A stretch of 64,000 nt of DNA from Brucella pseudintermedia. GTDB lineage: Bacteria > Pseudomonadota > Alphaproteobacteria > Rhizobiales > Rhizobiaceae. The stretch is from NCBI RefSeq assembly GCF_008932435.1, contig NZ_WBWE01000003.1, forward strand, positions 124,001 through 188,000, written 5' to 3'. The notes under the pieces are model-generated. The model made no database searches. It was not told the DNA's origin and saw nothing but the letters and a program-made list of their open reading frames with translations. Each line of letters begins with the position of its first letter. Position 1 is the first letter of the stretch. The position numbers and the translations under genes are program-made. Of this stretch, positions 19,697-29,832 are shown piece by piece.

Positions 19697-19774
19697 TCAA
19701 AAGAAAAAATACCAGATAAGCAACACGACAATGAGCGGAACACCCATCAGCCAAAGGATCATTGCTCTCAACAT
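19697..19774 (-). CDS. 25-residue single-pass membrane peptide
   Basis: On the minus strand, an ATG at 19774 preceded by a strong AGGAAGGAGA ribosome binding site opens a frame of 25 codons plus TGA. The product starts MLRAMILWLMGVP and is almost entirely hydrophobic, with aromatic residues at the end (WYFFF). A terminator with a T-tract on this strand lies 80 bases downstream. Tiny membrane proteins of this look occur in Rhizobiales. The ribosome binding site plus terminator make a real gene likely; function unknown. Confidence 0.65.
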   Translation of the reverse strand: MLRAMILWLMGVPLIVVLLIWYFFF

Positions 19775-20000
19775 TGCTTTCTCCTTCCTGTTGAAAATCC
19801 AACGTCTCTAGCCAACGATTGTTCCACAGTTAAGCGCGATCGCAATCGGCCAACGTAGAGCAGCACGTGTCCAATGCGACTCAAATGCGCGGAATTCCAA
19901 AAGCTTTAATGATCCGTCAATGAATCGGTGACATCACTGAATTCTAAAAGGCGCAACCAGCGTTTCCGGTTGTGTTTGGTGTGTAACGGGCGTGTGGCGT

Positions 20001-21275
20001 ATGGATTCGAAACGAGGGCTGAAATATTCGGTCAACGGAAAGGCGGCTAAGCTGCGAGACAAGCGCGGTTCAGTCGCCGTACTGTCTTTCATGGCTATTG
20101 CCGTTGCCTTGGCGGGTTGCGCGTCCGCACCGCAGCCGAAATCGAAGAGCAAGCGATCCAAGGAATATTTCGCTGAATCCAAGTATGGCGTGAAGGCTAG
20201 TCCTCGTGTGGCTTTTTCCAAAGGGAAACCCTTGCCGCGTGGCGGCGGGCGAGATCAGACCGGACAGCCTTACAAGGTAAAGGGACGCTGGTATTATCCC
20301 AAGGAAGATAAGAATTACGTCAAGGTAGGCCATGCCTCTTGGTATGGCGAAGCCTTCCACGGACGTTTGACTGCCAACGGCGAAGTCTATGACATGGCGC
20401 ATCTGACGGCTGCGCATCCGACCATGCCTTTGCCAAGTTATGCTCGCGTCACCAATCTTGCGAATGGCAGCTCGGTCATCGTGCGCGTGAATGATCGTGG
20501 GCCGTATGAATTCGACCGCGTCATCGATCTTTCACAGAAAGCTGCCGAAATGCTCGATTACCAGCACCACGGCACAGCGAATGTGAAGGTCGAGTATATT
20601 GGAAGGGCTCCTCTCGATGGCAATGACGACGCATTCCTGATGGCGTCTTACCGTCCGGGTGGCGGTGATGCGATCGGCCAGCCAGCAACCGGTGTCATGA
20701 TGGCGATGAACGGACCGACACCGACCTCGCCGAAGTCTCGTGTTCCAATGCCTGTGATGGACGCTGTTCCGGTTTCTGCGCCCATGCCCGAAAATTCACC
20801 TTTTGCCGTCGATCCTTCCTATGGTGAATCGCCTGGTGGAGCAGCCCCGTTGCTGCCGGCAAATGTTCCCGTACCTTCACATCGTCCTGGAGCCAGCTTC
20901 GGGGTGGCGAATGCCGCCGGTGTGAGCGGCCTTGCCGGTTACGCTACCGATCGGCTTGCTGCCACGGCATATGCCGAGGAGCGTGCCTATGGCAGCATCC
21001 TGTCCAGGGATGCGATCTCCAGCGCGTGGAAACGCCGCCAGGTCGAGGAACATGGCGAATATGTCGAGCTTGGTTCGTTTGGCACACTGGAAGAGGCAAA
21101 ACGGATTCAGGCATCGCTGCCTCGCTCGACCCGATTTACGCTGACCACGCTTCCGACCGAAACGGGCGCAACCTACGAGTTGACGGCTGTGGCGACGAAG
21201 GGAGGAAACGATGCCTTGTTGCGCGAGGCCTGGAAAGCAGGTGCAGTAAATGCGTTTGTTGTTCGTCTCGATTGA
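20001..21275 (+). CDS. rlpA: Septal ring lytic transglycosylase RlpA-like lipoprotein
   Basis: A 424-residue outer-membrane lipoprotein candidate. The signal sequence ends in the lipobox ALAGC (Cys40). The double-psi beta-barrel domain (about 115-215) contains GHASWYGEAFHGRLTANGE, AAHPTMPLPSYARVTN and VRVNDRGPYEFDRVIDLS, carrying the His and Asp of the RlpA active site. A long Pro/Ala/Met-rich linker (about 220-340) leads to a C-terminal SPOR-like domain (YVELGSFGTLEEAKR), which binds denuded septal peptidoglycan. GTG at 19992 is an alternative start. It lies next to the dacF-like gene, a conserved cell-wall pair. Confidence 0.9.
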   Translation: MDSKRGLKYSVNGKAAKLRDKRGSVAVLSFMAIAVALAGCASAPQPKSKSKRSKEYFAESKYGVKASPRVAFSKGKPLPRGGGRDQTGQPYKVKGRWYYPKEDKNYVKVGHASWYGEAFHGRLTANGEVYDMAHLTAAHPTMPLPSYARVTNLANGSSVIVRVNDRGPYEFDRVIDLSQKAAEMLDYQHHGTANVKVEYIGRAPLDGNDDAFLMASYRPGGGDAIGQPATGVMMAMNGPTPTSPKSRVPMPVMDAVPVSAPMPENSPFAVDPSYGESPGGAAPLLPANVPVPSHRPGASFGVANAAGVSGLAGYATDRLAATAYAEERAYGSILSRDAISSAWKRRQVEEHGEYVELGSFGTLEEAKRIQASLPRSTRFTLTTLPTETGATYELTAVATKGGNDALLREAWKAGAVNAFVVRLD

Positions 21276-21365
21276 ACTCACGATACGGTGATAAGAGTTA
21301 CCATATTGATTTTGGTCAAATTCGTTGCGTAAGCTAAAAGACATCGCTCACGTAACGGGGTATCT

Positions 21366-22562
21366 ATGGGGCTGTTATCAAAAACACTGGTACTCGTGCG
21401 CGCCGCTGCCCTCGGCATTTCGGTGGCAGTTTTTATGCCCGTTATTTGTTTGGCGGCACCTGTCGAGGCAGTATTCGTTACCAAAGCTCCTCAGGTTTTG
21501 CTTGTGGACGACCGGAGCGGAACAGTGCTCCTCTCCAAGAACGCCGATCTTCCGATTCCTCCTGCTTCTCTCGCGAAGCTGATGACGGCCGAAGTGGTGT
21601 TTGAAGCCCTTGAAAAGGGGCTTATCAGCCTCGATACCGCTTATCTGGTCAGCGAGAATGCCTGGCGCACAGGTGGCGCTCCATCGGGAACGTCTACGAT
21701 GTTCGCGCGCATCAAATCGTCGCCGACGGTCGCTGATCTCTTGCAGGGGATGATCGTTCAATCCGCGAATGATGGAGCGATCGTGCTGGCGGAGGGGCTG
21801 GCGGGTAGCGAACAGGCTTTTGCAGAGCGCATGAATGACCGAGCGCGGGAGCTAGGCTTAGCGGCCTCCAGATTCGCCAACTCCACAGGGTTACCCGCTG
21901 AAGGACAGAGGGTTTCTTTACAGGATCTGGTGAAACTGGCGCAACATATCCGAACCGCCCATCCTGAATACTATAAGTATTATGCTCAGCCAGCCTTCAC
22001 CTGGAACAATATCATGCAACGCAACCGCAATCCGTTGCTGCGGCTTGATGTGGGAGCTGACGGCATGGGAACCGGATTTACGGAGGCATCCGGTTTTGCC
22101 CTGGTCGGATCGGCCGAACAGAATGGCCGCAGGCTTTATCTGGCTATGAGTGGCCTTGCCAGTATCAAGGAGCGCGAAGAGGAAGCAAAGCGTCTTCTGC
22201 AATGGGGGATGACGACGTTCGACGATGTGCAGCTTTATCCCGCAGACGAAATCGTGGGTGAGGCGCAAGTTTTCGGCGGTGCGCTCACGCATGTACCGTT
22301 GAAGGTCAAGGACCGTGTCGAGTTGTTGCTGCCAAAGGACGGTCGCGACAAGCTGAAAGCTCGCATTATCTATAATGGACCGCTTGATGCCCCTGTCGTC
22401 GACAACCAAAAGGTCGGTGTTCTTCAGTTAGAGCTTAATGGCAGTATTCTTCGCGATGTCCCTGTTTTCACAGCCCAATCTGTTGATGAGGGAAGTCTTT
22501 CAAAGCGTGCCCTGGGTGCTGCGATGGAGCTTTCCACCGGCTGGCTGAGGAAGTATCTTTAG
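21366..22562 (+). CDS. D-alanyl-D-alanine carboxypeptidase family protein with altered KTG motif
   Basis: A 398-residue periplasmic penicillin-binding protein of the low-molecular-mass class (DacA/DacF type). It has a signal peptide to about residue 31, the SxxK motif SLAK (Ser68, Lys71), the SxN motif SAN (133-135) and, where KTG is expected, GTG (235-237, in ADGMGTGFTEASG). The C-terminal domain of the family (LYPADEIVGEAQVFGG... onwards) is complete. The first two catalytic motifs are intact, but the third has Gly for Lys, so activity or beta-lactam binding may be changed. It is followed by tmk. Confidence 0.88.
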   Translation: MGLLSKTLVLVRAAALGISVAVFMPVICLAAPVEAVFVTKAPQVLLVDDRSGTVLLSKNADLPIPPASLAKLMTAEVVFEALEKGLISLDTAYLVSENAWRTGGAPSGTSTMFARIKSSPTVADLLQGMIVQSANDGAIVLAEGLAGSEQAFAERMNDRARELGLAASRFANSTGLPAEGQRVSLQDLVKLAQHIRTAHPEYYKYYAQPAFTWNNIMQRNRNPLLRLDVGADGMGTGFTEASGFALVGSAEQNGRRLYLAMSGLASIKEREEEAKRLLQWGMTTFDDVQLYPADEIVGEAQVFGGALTHVPLKVKDRVELLLPKDGRDKLKARIIYNGPLDAPVVDNQKVGVLQLELNGSILRDVPVFTAQSVDEGSLSKRALGAAMELSTGWLRKYL

Positions 22563-22665
22563 ATTTTGCGCGACGCGTAATGCAGGCTCGACCTGATAGC
22601 CAAAGACCGATAATAACTTTCACAGAAGTCCATTCGGACATAGATTCAAACATTTGGAAGTTGGT

Positions 22666-23310
22666 TTGTCGGGATTGTTCATCACATTTGAAGGCGGCGA
22701 GGGAGCGGGCAAATCAACGCAAATTGCGTTGCTGGCCAAGCATCTGAGAGGAATCGGCTTCGACCCGGTGATCACGCGAGAACCCGGCGGTTCACCTGGC
22801 GCGGAGGCAGTTCGCCACGTCATATTGAGCGGCAATGCGGAGACCTATGGGCCGGCGATGGAAGCCCTATTGTTTGCCGCTGCAAGGGCAGACCATGTAG
22901 ACCAGCTTATCCGGCCTGCGCTAGAAGAGGGGCGTGTGGTTCTATGTGACCGTTTTATCGACTCCAGCCGGGCTTATCAGGGCGTTACCGGCAATCTCGA
23001 CAGTGCCTATATGTCGGCGGTCGAGCGCATTGCTATCGATGGTATCATGCCTGATTTGACGATCATTCTCGATATTTCGGCAGAAAAGGGGTTGTCACGT
23101 GCAGGAAAACGGCGCGGCAGCGGAACTGCGGACCGGTTCGAGAAAGAAGATATTGCGGTGCATGAGGCACGACGTCAGGCCTTTCTCGCGATCGCCGAGA
23201 CAGAGACCCGGCGCTGCAAGGTGATCGATGCCGACCGCCCGCAAGACATGATTGCAAGTGATATCGCAAAAGAGATCAATAGTGTCCTGATGAAAAGGGG
23301 GCTGTTGTGA
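22666..23310 (+). CDS. tmk: Thymidylate kinase
   Basis: Phosphorylates dTMP to dTDP. The 214-residue protein has the P-loop [11 protein letters not shown] near its N-terminus, [11 protein letters not shown], the [12 protein letters not shown] substrate motif and the lid region [15 protein letters not shown]. The start is TTG 22666 (then [12 protein letters not shown]), with GGAAG five bases upstream; homologues in Brucella begin at the same place. The gene overlaps holB by three bases (GTGA). Confidence 0.96.
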   Translation: MSGLFITFEGGEGAGKSTQIALLAKHLRGIGFDPVITREPGGSPGAEAVRHVILSGNAETYGPAMEALLFAAARADHVDQLIRPALEEGRVVLCDRFIDSSRAYQGVTGNLDSAYMSAVERIAIDGIMPDLTIILDISAEKGLSRAGKRRGSGTADRFEKEDIAVHEARRQAFLAIAETETRRCKVIDADRPQDMIASDIAKEINSVLMKRGLL

Positions 23311-24383
23311 TTGAAGAACTCGACGTCCCCAAGGCACACGATTCCATTGAAGGTGTGCCAGAACCATCGGCAAGCGATTATATCGCCGGACACCGGGAGA
23401 TCAGTAATTTTCTGGCGCAAGCCTATCGCGAGGGACGCATGCATCATGCGTTGCTTTTTGAAGGTGCGCAGGGAATCGGCAAGGCAACACTCGCCTTTCA
23501 TTTAGCTGGCCATATGCTGGCGCATGGCAACAACGGTGAAGCGCCGGAACATATTGCCGCTCCGGATTTCGCGAAATCGCTCTGGCGACAGATTGCGGGC
23601 GGCATGCATCCAGCTGTCCTGCATATCAATCGCCCGTTCGATCAGAAGACCGGCAAGTTCAAGACGGGCATTCCCGTGGAGGAAATCCGGCGTGTTACGC
23701 ATTTTCTGACCCGAACCGCATCGGATCATGCCTGGCGCATCGTTATTGTCGACCCTGCCGACGACATGAACCGCAACGCTGCCAATGCATTGTTGAAAAC
23801 GCTGGAAGAGCCTCCAGTCCGGGCGCTATTTATCCTTATTTCCCACTCGTCGGGACGCTTGCTCCCGACAATTCGGTCTCGCTGCCAGAGCATCGGATTC
23901 AAGCCGCTTGACGATCGAGCACTTACGGACGCCTTGTCTCATGTCGGCGCTCGTATCGGAATGGGAACCGATGCGATAACGGAAGCGCTGCTCAAACGTT
24001 CGGAAGGCAGTGTGCGCAAGGCGCTTCTGCTGGTGGCGAATGGCGGCATCGAAATTTCCGACACGGTAGATTCCCTTCTCGAAGGACAAAATTTCGATTT
24101 GCCGAAGGCACAGGCGCTCGGCGGCATATTGAACGGGCGTGAGTCGGAGATTCAGTATGAGCTGTTCCGCGATCATCTGCTGGGGCGGGTTGCAACGGAA
24201 GCTCGACGTCGAGCCGAGGCCGGCCAACTGCACGATGCCGACCGCTGGTCGCGTTTCTGGAGCGATCTTTCACGCGAAACCGTGGATGCCGAAACCTACA
24301 ATCTCGACCGTCGGCAAGCTGTGATAATCCTTTTGGAAAAAACGCATCGCGCTTTTCGGTCCGGTCAGCCTCCGCTTGCGTGA
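23307..24383 (+). CDS. holB: DNA polymerase III delta-prime subunit
   Basis: Clamp-loader subunit of 358 residues (GTG start overlapping the tmk stop). It has a RecA-like ATPase-type fold with [26 protein letters not shown] near the N-terminus and [27 protein letters not shown], the conserved strand, sensor and linker region, then [16 protein letters not shown], the SRC motif of clamp loaders. The GAQGIGKAT loop is P-loop-like. tmk-holB-metG-tatD order is widely conserved. Confidence 0.94.
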   Translation: MIEELDVPKAHDSIEGVPEPSASDYIAGHREISNFLAQAYREGRMHHALLFEGAQGIGKATLAFHLAGHMLAHGNNGEAPEHIAAPDFAKSLWRQIAGGMHPAVLHINRPFDQKTGKFKTGIPVEEIRRVTHFLTRTASDHAWRIVIVDPADDMNRNAANALLKTLEEPPVRALFILISHSSGRLLPTIRSRCQSIGFKPLDDRALTDALSHVGARIGMGTDAITEALLKRSEGSVRKALLLVANGGIEISDTVDSLLEGQNFDLPKAQALGGILNGRESEIQYELFRDHLLGRVATEARRRAEAGQLHDADRWSRFWSDLSRETVDAETYNLDRRQAVIILLEKTHRAFRSGQPPLA

Positions 24384-24484
24384 CATGGCCGCTGACATGC
24401 GTTATGTCACCGCTGATAATTTTCTCCTCGTGTGTCTGCTAGTCATTCAGGCGCGCTTTCAAACTTCGAAAGACCGGGTCCCTA

Positions 24485-26032
24485 ATGAGCCGCGAAAAAT
24501 ATTACATCACCACCGCGATTGCTTATCCGAACGGAAAGCCGCACATCGGTCATGCGTATGAACTGATCGCGACCGATGCGATGGCACGTTTTCAGCGACT
24601 GAACGGCAAGGATGTTTTCTTTCTGACCGGTACGGACGAACACGGCATCAAGATGTTGCAGAGCGCGCGCAAGGAAGGCATTACGCCGCGCGAGCTTGCG
24701 GACCGCAATACGGCCGCGTTCCGGCAGATGGCCGATGTGCTGAACAGCTCCAACGACGACTATATTCGCACCTCGGAAGAGCGCCACTACAAGGCGAGCC
24801 AGGCTATCTGGAAAGCGATGGCTGACAACGGCGATATCTACAAGGGTGGATATGCTGGTTGGTACTCCGTGCGCGACGAAGCCTATTACGGTGAAGAGGA
24901 AACGGAAGTCCGCGAGGACGGCGTCCGCTACGGCCCGCAGGGTACGCCTGTCGAATGGGTCGAGGAGGAAAGCTATTTCTTCCGTCTCTCGGCCTATCAG
25001 GACAAGCTGCTCGATCTTTACGAGAAAAATCCGGGCTTCATCATGCCCGCGGAACGCCGCAACGAGATCGTGAGCTTCGTCAAGTCCGGTCTGAAGGACC
25101 TGTCGATTTCGCGCACGACCTTCGACTGGGGCATTCCGGTGCCCGGTGACGAAAAGCATGTCATGTATGTCTGGGTCGACGCCCTGACCAACTACATTAC
25201 CGCTCTCGGCTATCCCGACACTTCGGATGAGAAATGGAGCTATTGGCCCGCCGATGCGCATATCATCGGCAAGGATATCTCGCGCTTCCACGCTGTCTAC
25301 TGGCCCGCATTTCTGATGTCGGCTGGTATTCCGCTGCCGAAGCGGGTTTTCGCACACGGCTTTCTGTTCAACCGCGGCGAGAAAATGTCGAAATCGCTTG
25401 GCAACGTGATTGATCCGTTCGGTCTCGTTGAGCGCTATGGACTCGATCAGTTGCGCTACTTCCTGATGCGCGAAGTGCCATTCGGTCAGGATGGCAGCTA
25501 TAGCCATGACGCTATCGTCAACCGCACCAACGCCGATCTGGCGAACGATCTCGGCAATCTTGCCCAGCGCTCATTGTCGATGATCGCCAAGAATTGCGAA
25601 GGCAAGGTCCCGGTTCCGGGCGAGTTTTCGGACGCGGACAAGGCTATTCTCGATCAGGCCGATGCGGCGCTTGATACTGCGCGCAAGGCAATGGACGATC
25701 AGGCGCTGCATCTTGCGCTGGGAGCGATTTTTGCTGTTGTTGCCGAAGCCAACCGTTATTTTGCGGGTCAGGAGCCTTGGGCGTTGCGCAAGACCGATCC
25801 TGCACGCATGGGCACCGTTCTTTATGTGACGGCTGAGGTCATTCGCCGTGTCGGTATCATGGTGCAGCCTTTCATTCCGCAGTCGGCGGAAAAGCTTCTC
25901 GACATATTGGCAATTCCTGCCGACAAGCGTCAGTTCTCTGACGTTACGGCAAGCCATCTGGTCGGAGGCGCCGACTTGCCAGCCCCGCAGCCGGTATTCC
26001 CGCGCTATGTGGAAACAGAAGAGCAGAATTGA
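24485..26032 (+). CDS. metG: Methionyl-tRNA synthetase
   Basis: Class I aminoacyl-tRNA synthetase of 515 residues. The HIGH motif is HIGH in [14 protein letters not shown], the signature KMSKS is in [11 protein letters not shown], and the anticodon-binding helical domain follows ([15 protein letters not shown]...). It is the short form without the C-terminal dimerising tRNA-binding domain, usual in alphaproteobacteria. The ATG at 24485 is preceded by a GGGTCCC stretch rather than a strong site. The stop sits just before tatD. Confidence 0.97.
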   Translation: MSREKYYITTAIAYPNGKPHIGHAYELIATDAMARFQRLNGKDVFFLTGTDEHGIKMLQSARKEGITPRELADRNTAAFRQMADVLNSSNDDYIRTSEERHYKASQAIWKAMADNGDIYKGGYAGWYSVRDEAYYGEEETEVREDGVRYGPQGTPVEWVEEESYFFRLSAYQDKLLDLYEKNPGFIMPAERRNEIVSFVKSGLKDLSISRTTFDWGIPVPGDEKHVMYVWVDALTNYITALGYPDTSDEKWSYWPADAHIIGKDISRFHAVYWPAFLMSAGIPLPKRVFAHGFLFNRGEKMSKSLGNVIDPFGLVERYGLDQLRYFLMREVPFGQDGSYSHDAIVNRTNADLANDLGNLAQRSLSMIAKNCEGKVPVPGEFSDADKAILDQADAALDTARKAMDDQALHLALGAIFAVVAEANRYFAGQEPWALRKTDPARMGTVLYVTAEVIRRVGIMVQPFIPQSAEKLLDILAIPADKRQFSDVTASHLVGGADLPAPQPVFPRYVETEEQN

Positions 26033-26040
26033 GTTCGATT

Positions 26041-26838
26041 ATGCTTGTCGACAGTCATTGTCATCTTGATTTTTCTGACTTCGAACCGGAGCGCGATGCT
26101 GTTGTGCAGCGGGCTCTGGATGCCGGAGTGAAGCGCATGGTGACGATTTCCACGCGGGTCAGAAAATTCGATACGATCCGGGCGCTCGCTGAAGCCTATG
26201 ATTGCGTTTATTGTTCGGTTGGAACTCATCCGAACAACGCGCATGAAGAACTCGATGTGACTGCCGACGATCTCGTGCGTCTGGCCGAGCACCCGAAAGT
26301 TGTGGCCATAGGCGAAGCGGGTCTCGATTATCACTACGACTACGCTCCGCCGGAAGCGCAGCGTCAGGGTTTTCTCATTCACATCGAAGCCGCGCGTCGG
26401 ACCCAACTGCCGCTGGTCATCCATGCGCGCAGTGCAGACGACGATATGGCCGATATTCTCGAACGTGAGACCGAGAAGGGTGCATTCCCATTTATCCTCC
26501 ACTGCTTTTCTTCTGGACGAGCATTGGCGGAAAAGGGCATTGAACTGGGTGGTTATATTTCCTTTTCGGGCATTCTGACCTTCAAGAACTCACCGGAAAT
26601 TCGAGAAATAGCGGGCATTGTTCCGCGTGATCGTCTGTTGGTGGAAACGGATGCGCCATTTCTCGCGCCGCTTCCGCATCGCGGCAAGCGCAACGAGCCG
26701 TCTTTTGTGCAGCATACGGCGGCCATGTTGGCTGAAACGATCGGCGTGAGCAATGATGAAGTCGCACGTATCACGAGCGATAACGTGTTCAGGCTGTTTT
26801 CCAAAATGCCGCGTCCGTCAGAAAGTGCCAGCGCGTGA
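26041..26838 (+). CDS. tatD: TatD family metal-dependent hydrolase (DNase)
   Basis: A 265-residue TIM-barrel hydrolase starting MLVDSHCHLDF, with the metal-binding HxH, the GEAGLDYHY glutamate motif, the H in LPLVIHARSADDD, HCFSSG and the terminal VETDAPFLAP. TatD-type proteins are 3'-5' DNases. ATG 26041 gives the usual family N-terminus; a TTG at 26029, overlapping the metG stop, would add four residues. Confidence 0.95.
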   Translation: MLVDSHCHLDFSDFEPERDAVVQRALDAGVKRMVTISTRVRKFDTIRALAEAYDCVYCSVGTHPNNAHEELDVTADDLVRLAEHPKVVAIGEAGLDYHYDYAPPEAQRQGFLIHIEAARRTQLPLVIHARSADDDMADILERETEKGAFPFILHCFSSGRALAEKGIELGGYISFSGILTFKNSPEIREIAGIVPRDRLLVETDAPFLAPLPHRGKRNEPSFVQHTAAMLAETIGVSNDEVARITSDNVFRLFSKMPRPSESASA

Positions 26839-27653
26839 TATCCCCCCGAAATTGCCTGCGTTTCACGATTTTGGGCTGCGGTTCGTCGCCCGGCGTGCCG
26901 CGCATCAATGGCGATTGGGGGAGTTGCGATCCCGAGAATCCGAAGAATCGGCGTCGTCGTGCCTCGCTTCTGGTTGAGCGATTTGACCCAGACGGTAATA
27001 GCACATCGGTTGTGATTGATACGGGACCGGATTTCCGCGCCCAGATGATTGACGCTGGCGCGCGCAGCCTTGATGCAGCCGTCTACACCCATCCGCACGC
27101 GGACCATATTCATGGAATTGACGATCTTCGAACCTATGTTGTCGAAAACCGTCGTCTGATGGATGTTTACGCCAATCGACTAACGCGTAACCGCCTCTTC
27201 GAGGCATTCGGCTATTGTTTTGAAACGCCAGCTGGATCGAGCTATCCGCCGATCCTCAGCATGCACGACATTGCTCCCGAAACGCCGTTTTCCATATCGG
27301 GAGCAGGAGGAGAAATCCGTTTCGAGCCATTCAGTCAGGTGCATGGCGACATTGAGTCGTTGGGCTTTCGCATTGGTTCCGTCGTGTACTGCACGGACGT
27401 GAGCGCTTTTCCTGAGCAAAGTCTCAAATATTTGGGCGGTGCCGATGTGCTTATCATCGATGCGTTGCAATATTGCCCGCATCCCAGCCATTTCTCGCTC
27501 GGTGAGGCGCTTGAATGGATAGAAAAACTGGCGCCCAAACGCGCCATTCTCACGCATATGCATGTCCCGCTTGATTATGAGACTGTCATGCGTGAAACGC
27601 CCGACAATGTTGAACCCGGATATGACGGGCTCCGCTTCGAGATGCCGCTTTAA
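26835..27653 (+). CDS. MBL-fold metallohydrolase (PhnP-like)
   Basis: A 272-residue metallo-beta-lactamase-fold protein. GTG start overlapping the tatD stop (GTGA). It has LGCGSSPGVPRINGDWG at the N-terminus, VVIDTGPDFRAQ, the HxHxDH motif in YTHPHADHIHGIDD, and THMHVPLDYE. This layout is that of PhnP-like phosphodiesterases acting on cyclic ribosyl phosphates or related esters, but in alphaproteobacteria it is not tied to C-P lyase genes and the true substrate is unknown. Last gene of the tmk to tatD series. Confidence 0.92.
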   Translation: MISPRNCLRFTILGCGSSPGVPRINGDWGSCDPENPKNRRRRASLLVERFDPDGNSTSVVIDTGPDFRAQMIDAGARSLDAAVYTHPHADHIHGIDDLRTYVVENRRLMDVYANRLTRNRLFEAFGYCFETPAGSSYPPILSMHDIAPETPFSISGAGGEIRFEPFSQVHGDIESLGFRIGSVVYCTDVSAFPEQSLKYLGGADVLIIDALQYCPHPSHFSLGEALEWIEKLAPKRAILTHMHVPLDYETVMRETPDNVEPGYDGLRFEMPL

Positions 27654-27670
27654 GTTTCGAGTTTAAAATG

Positions 27671-27701
27671 AAAAGCCCGCGATGAGTCACCGCGGGCTTT
27701 T
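27671..27701. terminator. Bidirectional terminator between the MBL gene and ndvA
   Basis: AAAAGCCCGCG (27671-27681) pairs perfectly with CGCGGGCTTTT (27691-27701) around a nine-base loop. The flanking A and T runs allow it to act on both strands between these convergent genes. Confidence 0.9.
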
Positions 27702-27721
27702 CGGTTACAATGGTCTATGAT

Positions 27722-29515
27722 TTAGCCAACCGCGCCTTTGGTCGGGAAGGGCATGACATTACTGCCCTCTACGGCTTTGGTTGCCTTATCTTCCAGTTTG
27801 AGGCCACCGGCGCGCAGAAGGTCTGTAAAACGCCCGCCGCGTGCGGCAAGCTCGTCGAAGCTGCCGCTTTCGACCAGATGTCCCTTATCCATGAACAGAA
27901 CCAGATCGGCCGAGCGAACCGTCGAAAGACGGTGCGCAATGATGAAGGTGGTGCGGTTGTGGCTCAGATCGTCAACAGCCTGCTTCACCTTCTCTTCTGT
28001 TTCAACGTCGAGCGCACTTGTGGCTTCGTCAAGAACGAGGATGGGCGAATCCTTCAAAATCGCACGCGCGATTGCAAGGCGCTGGCGTTCACCACCGGAA
28101 AGCTGCGAGCCGCGTTCGCCGACAACAGTATCGTAGCCGTCGCTTTTGGCTAGAATGAAGTCGTGGGCGGCTGCAGCGCGAGCAGCGGCGTGCACTTCTT
28201 CAGATGTGGCGTCTTCGCGGCCAACACGAATATTCTCTTCCACAGAGCGATTGAATAGCCCGGCATCCTGAAAGACAGTTGCGATAGCATGACGCAAGGA
28301 GCGGCGGCTGACGGTACGCGTATCGGTCCCGTCGATAGTGATGCGGCCAGCTGCGGGATCGAATACCCGTTGCAGCAGATTGATGAGCGTGGTCTTGCCC
28401 GCCCCGGTCGGACCGACAATAGCCACTGTCTGCCCCGGCTTGATCTCGAAGGACACGTCATAGACGCCTTGGCCAGAGTTCGGGAACTCAAAGGTGACAT
28501 TGTCGAAAACGATGTCGCCTTTAACGTCGGTGAGATCCGAAACGTCCTGCGGTTCCTGACGGTCAGCAGTAGCATCTTCCATCTGGAAGAATTCTTCCAG
28601 CTTGGCGCGTGCGGTGACAGTCTGATTGATGAATGCGCTAATCTGATCGAGACGGCCGATCATCAGCTGCGCAAAACCGATAAAGGCAATCACATCGCCG
28701 ACGCGCATCTGGCCCTTAGTGACGAAATAGGCGCCGAGAACCAGAACAACCACCATTGAGAAGGTGGAGGCCATTCGATTCAGGCCGCTGGCGAGCGCCC
28801 ACCAATTGAGAACTGGAAACTGTGCCTTCTCCAGATTTTTGGCGTAATCCCGCAGAGACTGCGTTTCCGACGCGATACGGTTGTAGCTCTGCACGACCGA
28901 GACGTTGCTGATCGTATCGCTGACATGCTCGAACAGCTTGTGGTGGTGCTTTTCGACAGCCGTCTGGCCGTCCTTTGTCTTGCGCATCACAAGCTGGCCG
29001 ATCATCACATAGATGACGCCGAGCACGATGAGCACCAGCGACATGCGCATGTCCATGTTCATTGCGACAGGAATGAGCGTTGCCAGGGCAACGATTGTCG
29101 TCAGATGCTGGCGCATGAATTCGAGCCAGAGAGTGAAGAGCGAGTCGGTTGCGCGGATCAGCGTATGAAGCGCGTTCGATGTGCCGCGCTTCTGGTGCCA
29201 CGAAAGCGGCATCGTGATGAGGCGCTCATAGGAATCGATCATCACGCCCAGACGGCGGCGGTGCGCGAGACGGTCAGCTCCGCGGGCGACAAAGACCGCT
29301 GCAACAATGTTGAAGCCGCCAAGTGCAGCCCACATGGCCAGAGGCGAGAAAATGTCGCCCCTGTCGGAGATAGCCTGTATGACCCGACCGAACAGAATTG
29401 GTTCAGCAAGCGTGACCAGGGCAACCAGGACGCTGGCTACGCACATGGTTATCGTTGCAGCCTTCTCGACCGCAAGATACTCCATGGCTCGCCAGTAGAT
29501 TTTGAGCAATGACAC
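27722..29515 (-). CDS. ndvA: Cyclic beta-1,2-glucan ABC exporter NdvA/ChvA
   Basis: A 597-residue half-transporter with an N-terminal six-helix membrane domain (about 1-320) and a C-terminal ATPase: Walker A GPTGAGKTT, signature LSGGERQRLAIARAI, Walker B SPILVLDEATS and the H-loop IAHRLSTV. Length and sequence match NdvA/ChvA (Cgt in Brucella), which exports cyclic beta-1,2-glucan to the periplasm, important for osmoadaptation and host interaction. The start is GTG 29515 with GGAG seven bases upstream. It appears monocistronic. The glucan synthase is not in this window. Confidence 0.95.
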   Translation of the reverse strand: MSLLKIYWRAMEYLAVEKAATITMCVASVLVALVTLAEPILFGRVIQAISDRGDIFSPLAMWAALGGFNIVAAVFVARGADRLAHRRRLGVMIDSYERLITMPLSWHQKRGTSNALHTLIRATDSLFTLWLEFMRQHLTTIVALATLIPVAMNMDMRMSLVLIVLGVIYVMIGQLVMRKTKDGQTAVEKHHHKLFEHVSDTISNVSVVQSYNRIASETQSLRDYAKNLEKAQFPVLNWWALASGLNRMASTFSMVVVLVLGAYFVTKGQMRVGDVIAFIGFAQLMIGRLDQISAFINQTVTARAKLEEFFQMEDATADRQEPQDVSDLTDVKGDIVFDNVTFEFPNSGQGVYDVSFEIKPGQTVAIVGPTGAGKTTLINLLQRVFDPAAGRITIDGTDTRTVSRRSLRHAIATVFQDAGLFNRSVEENIRVGREDATSEEVHAAARAAAAHDFILAKSDGYDTVVGERGSQLSGGERQRLAIARAILKDSPILVLDEATSALDVETEEKVKQAVDDLSHNRTTFIIAHRLSTVRSADLVLFMDKGHLVESGSFDELAARGGRFTDLLRAGGLKLEDKATKAVEGSNVMPFPTKGAVG

Positions 29516-29832
29516 TTTCGGACTCCCGCTCGTCTATTCACGGGGCTAAATGGTATAGCCCACTTGTTCTATCAATATCAGATGGCGGCAAGAAGTGGCG
29601 ATTGGGTGTCAAGATCGACCATAAATTAAAAACGCATGTAACCGAGTGTGAAGAATAGCCGGTAAAAATCGAATTCTTTGGAGAAAGAACGCTGCTGTTT
29701 TCGTTGCGAGCAGCCAAATTTCGGTTTTGGGGAATTCAGCCTAGCAATCCGCGAAACTCGCGTCTATTGAGATGACTAAATGAGCGGCGACCGCGTACGC
29801 GCTGCGTCAGCAAGAGTTGATCGGGTTTCTCC
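29516..29832. other. Intergenic region between ndvA and the rlu gene
   Basis: About 317 bases between divergent genes. I found no convincing gene, RNA or clear hairpin. It is expected to hold promoters for both genes, but I could not assign -35/-10 boxes with confidence. Confidence 0.5.
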
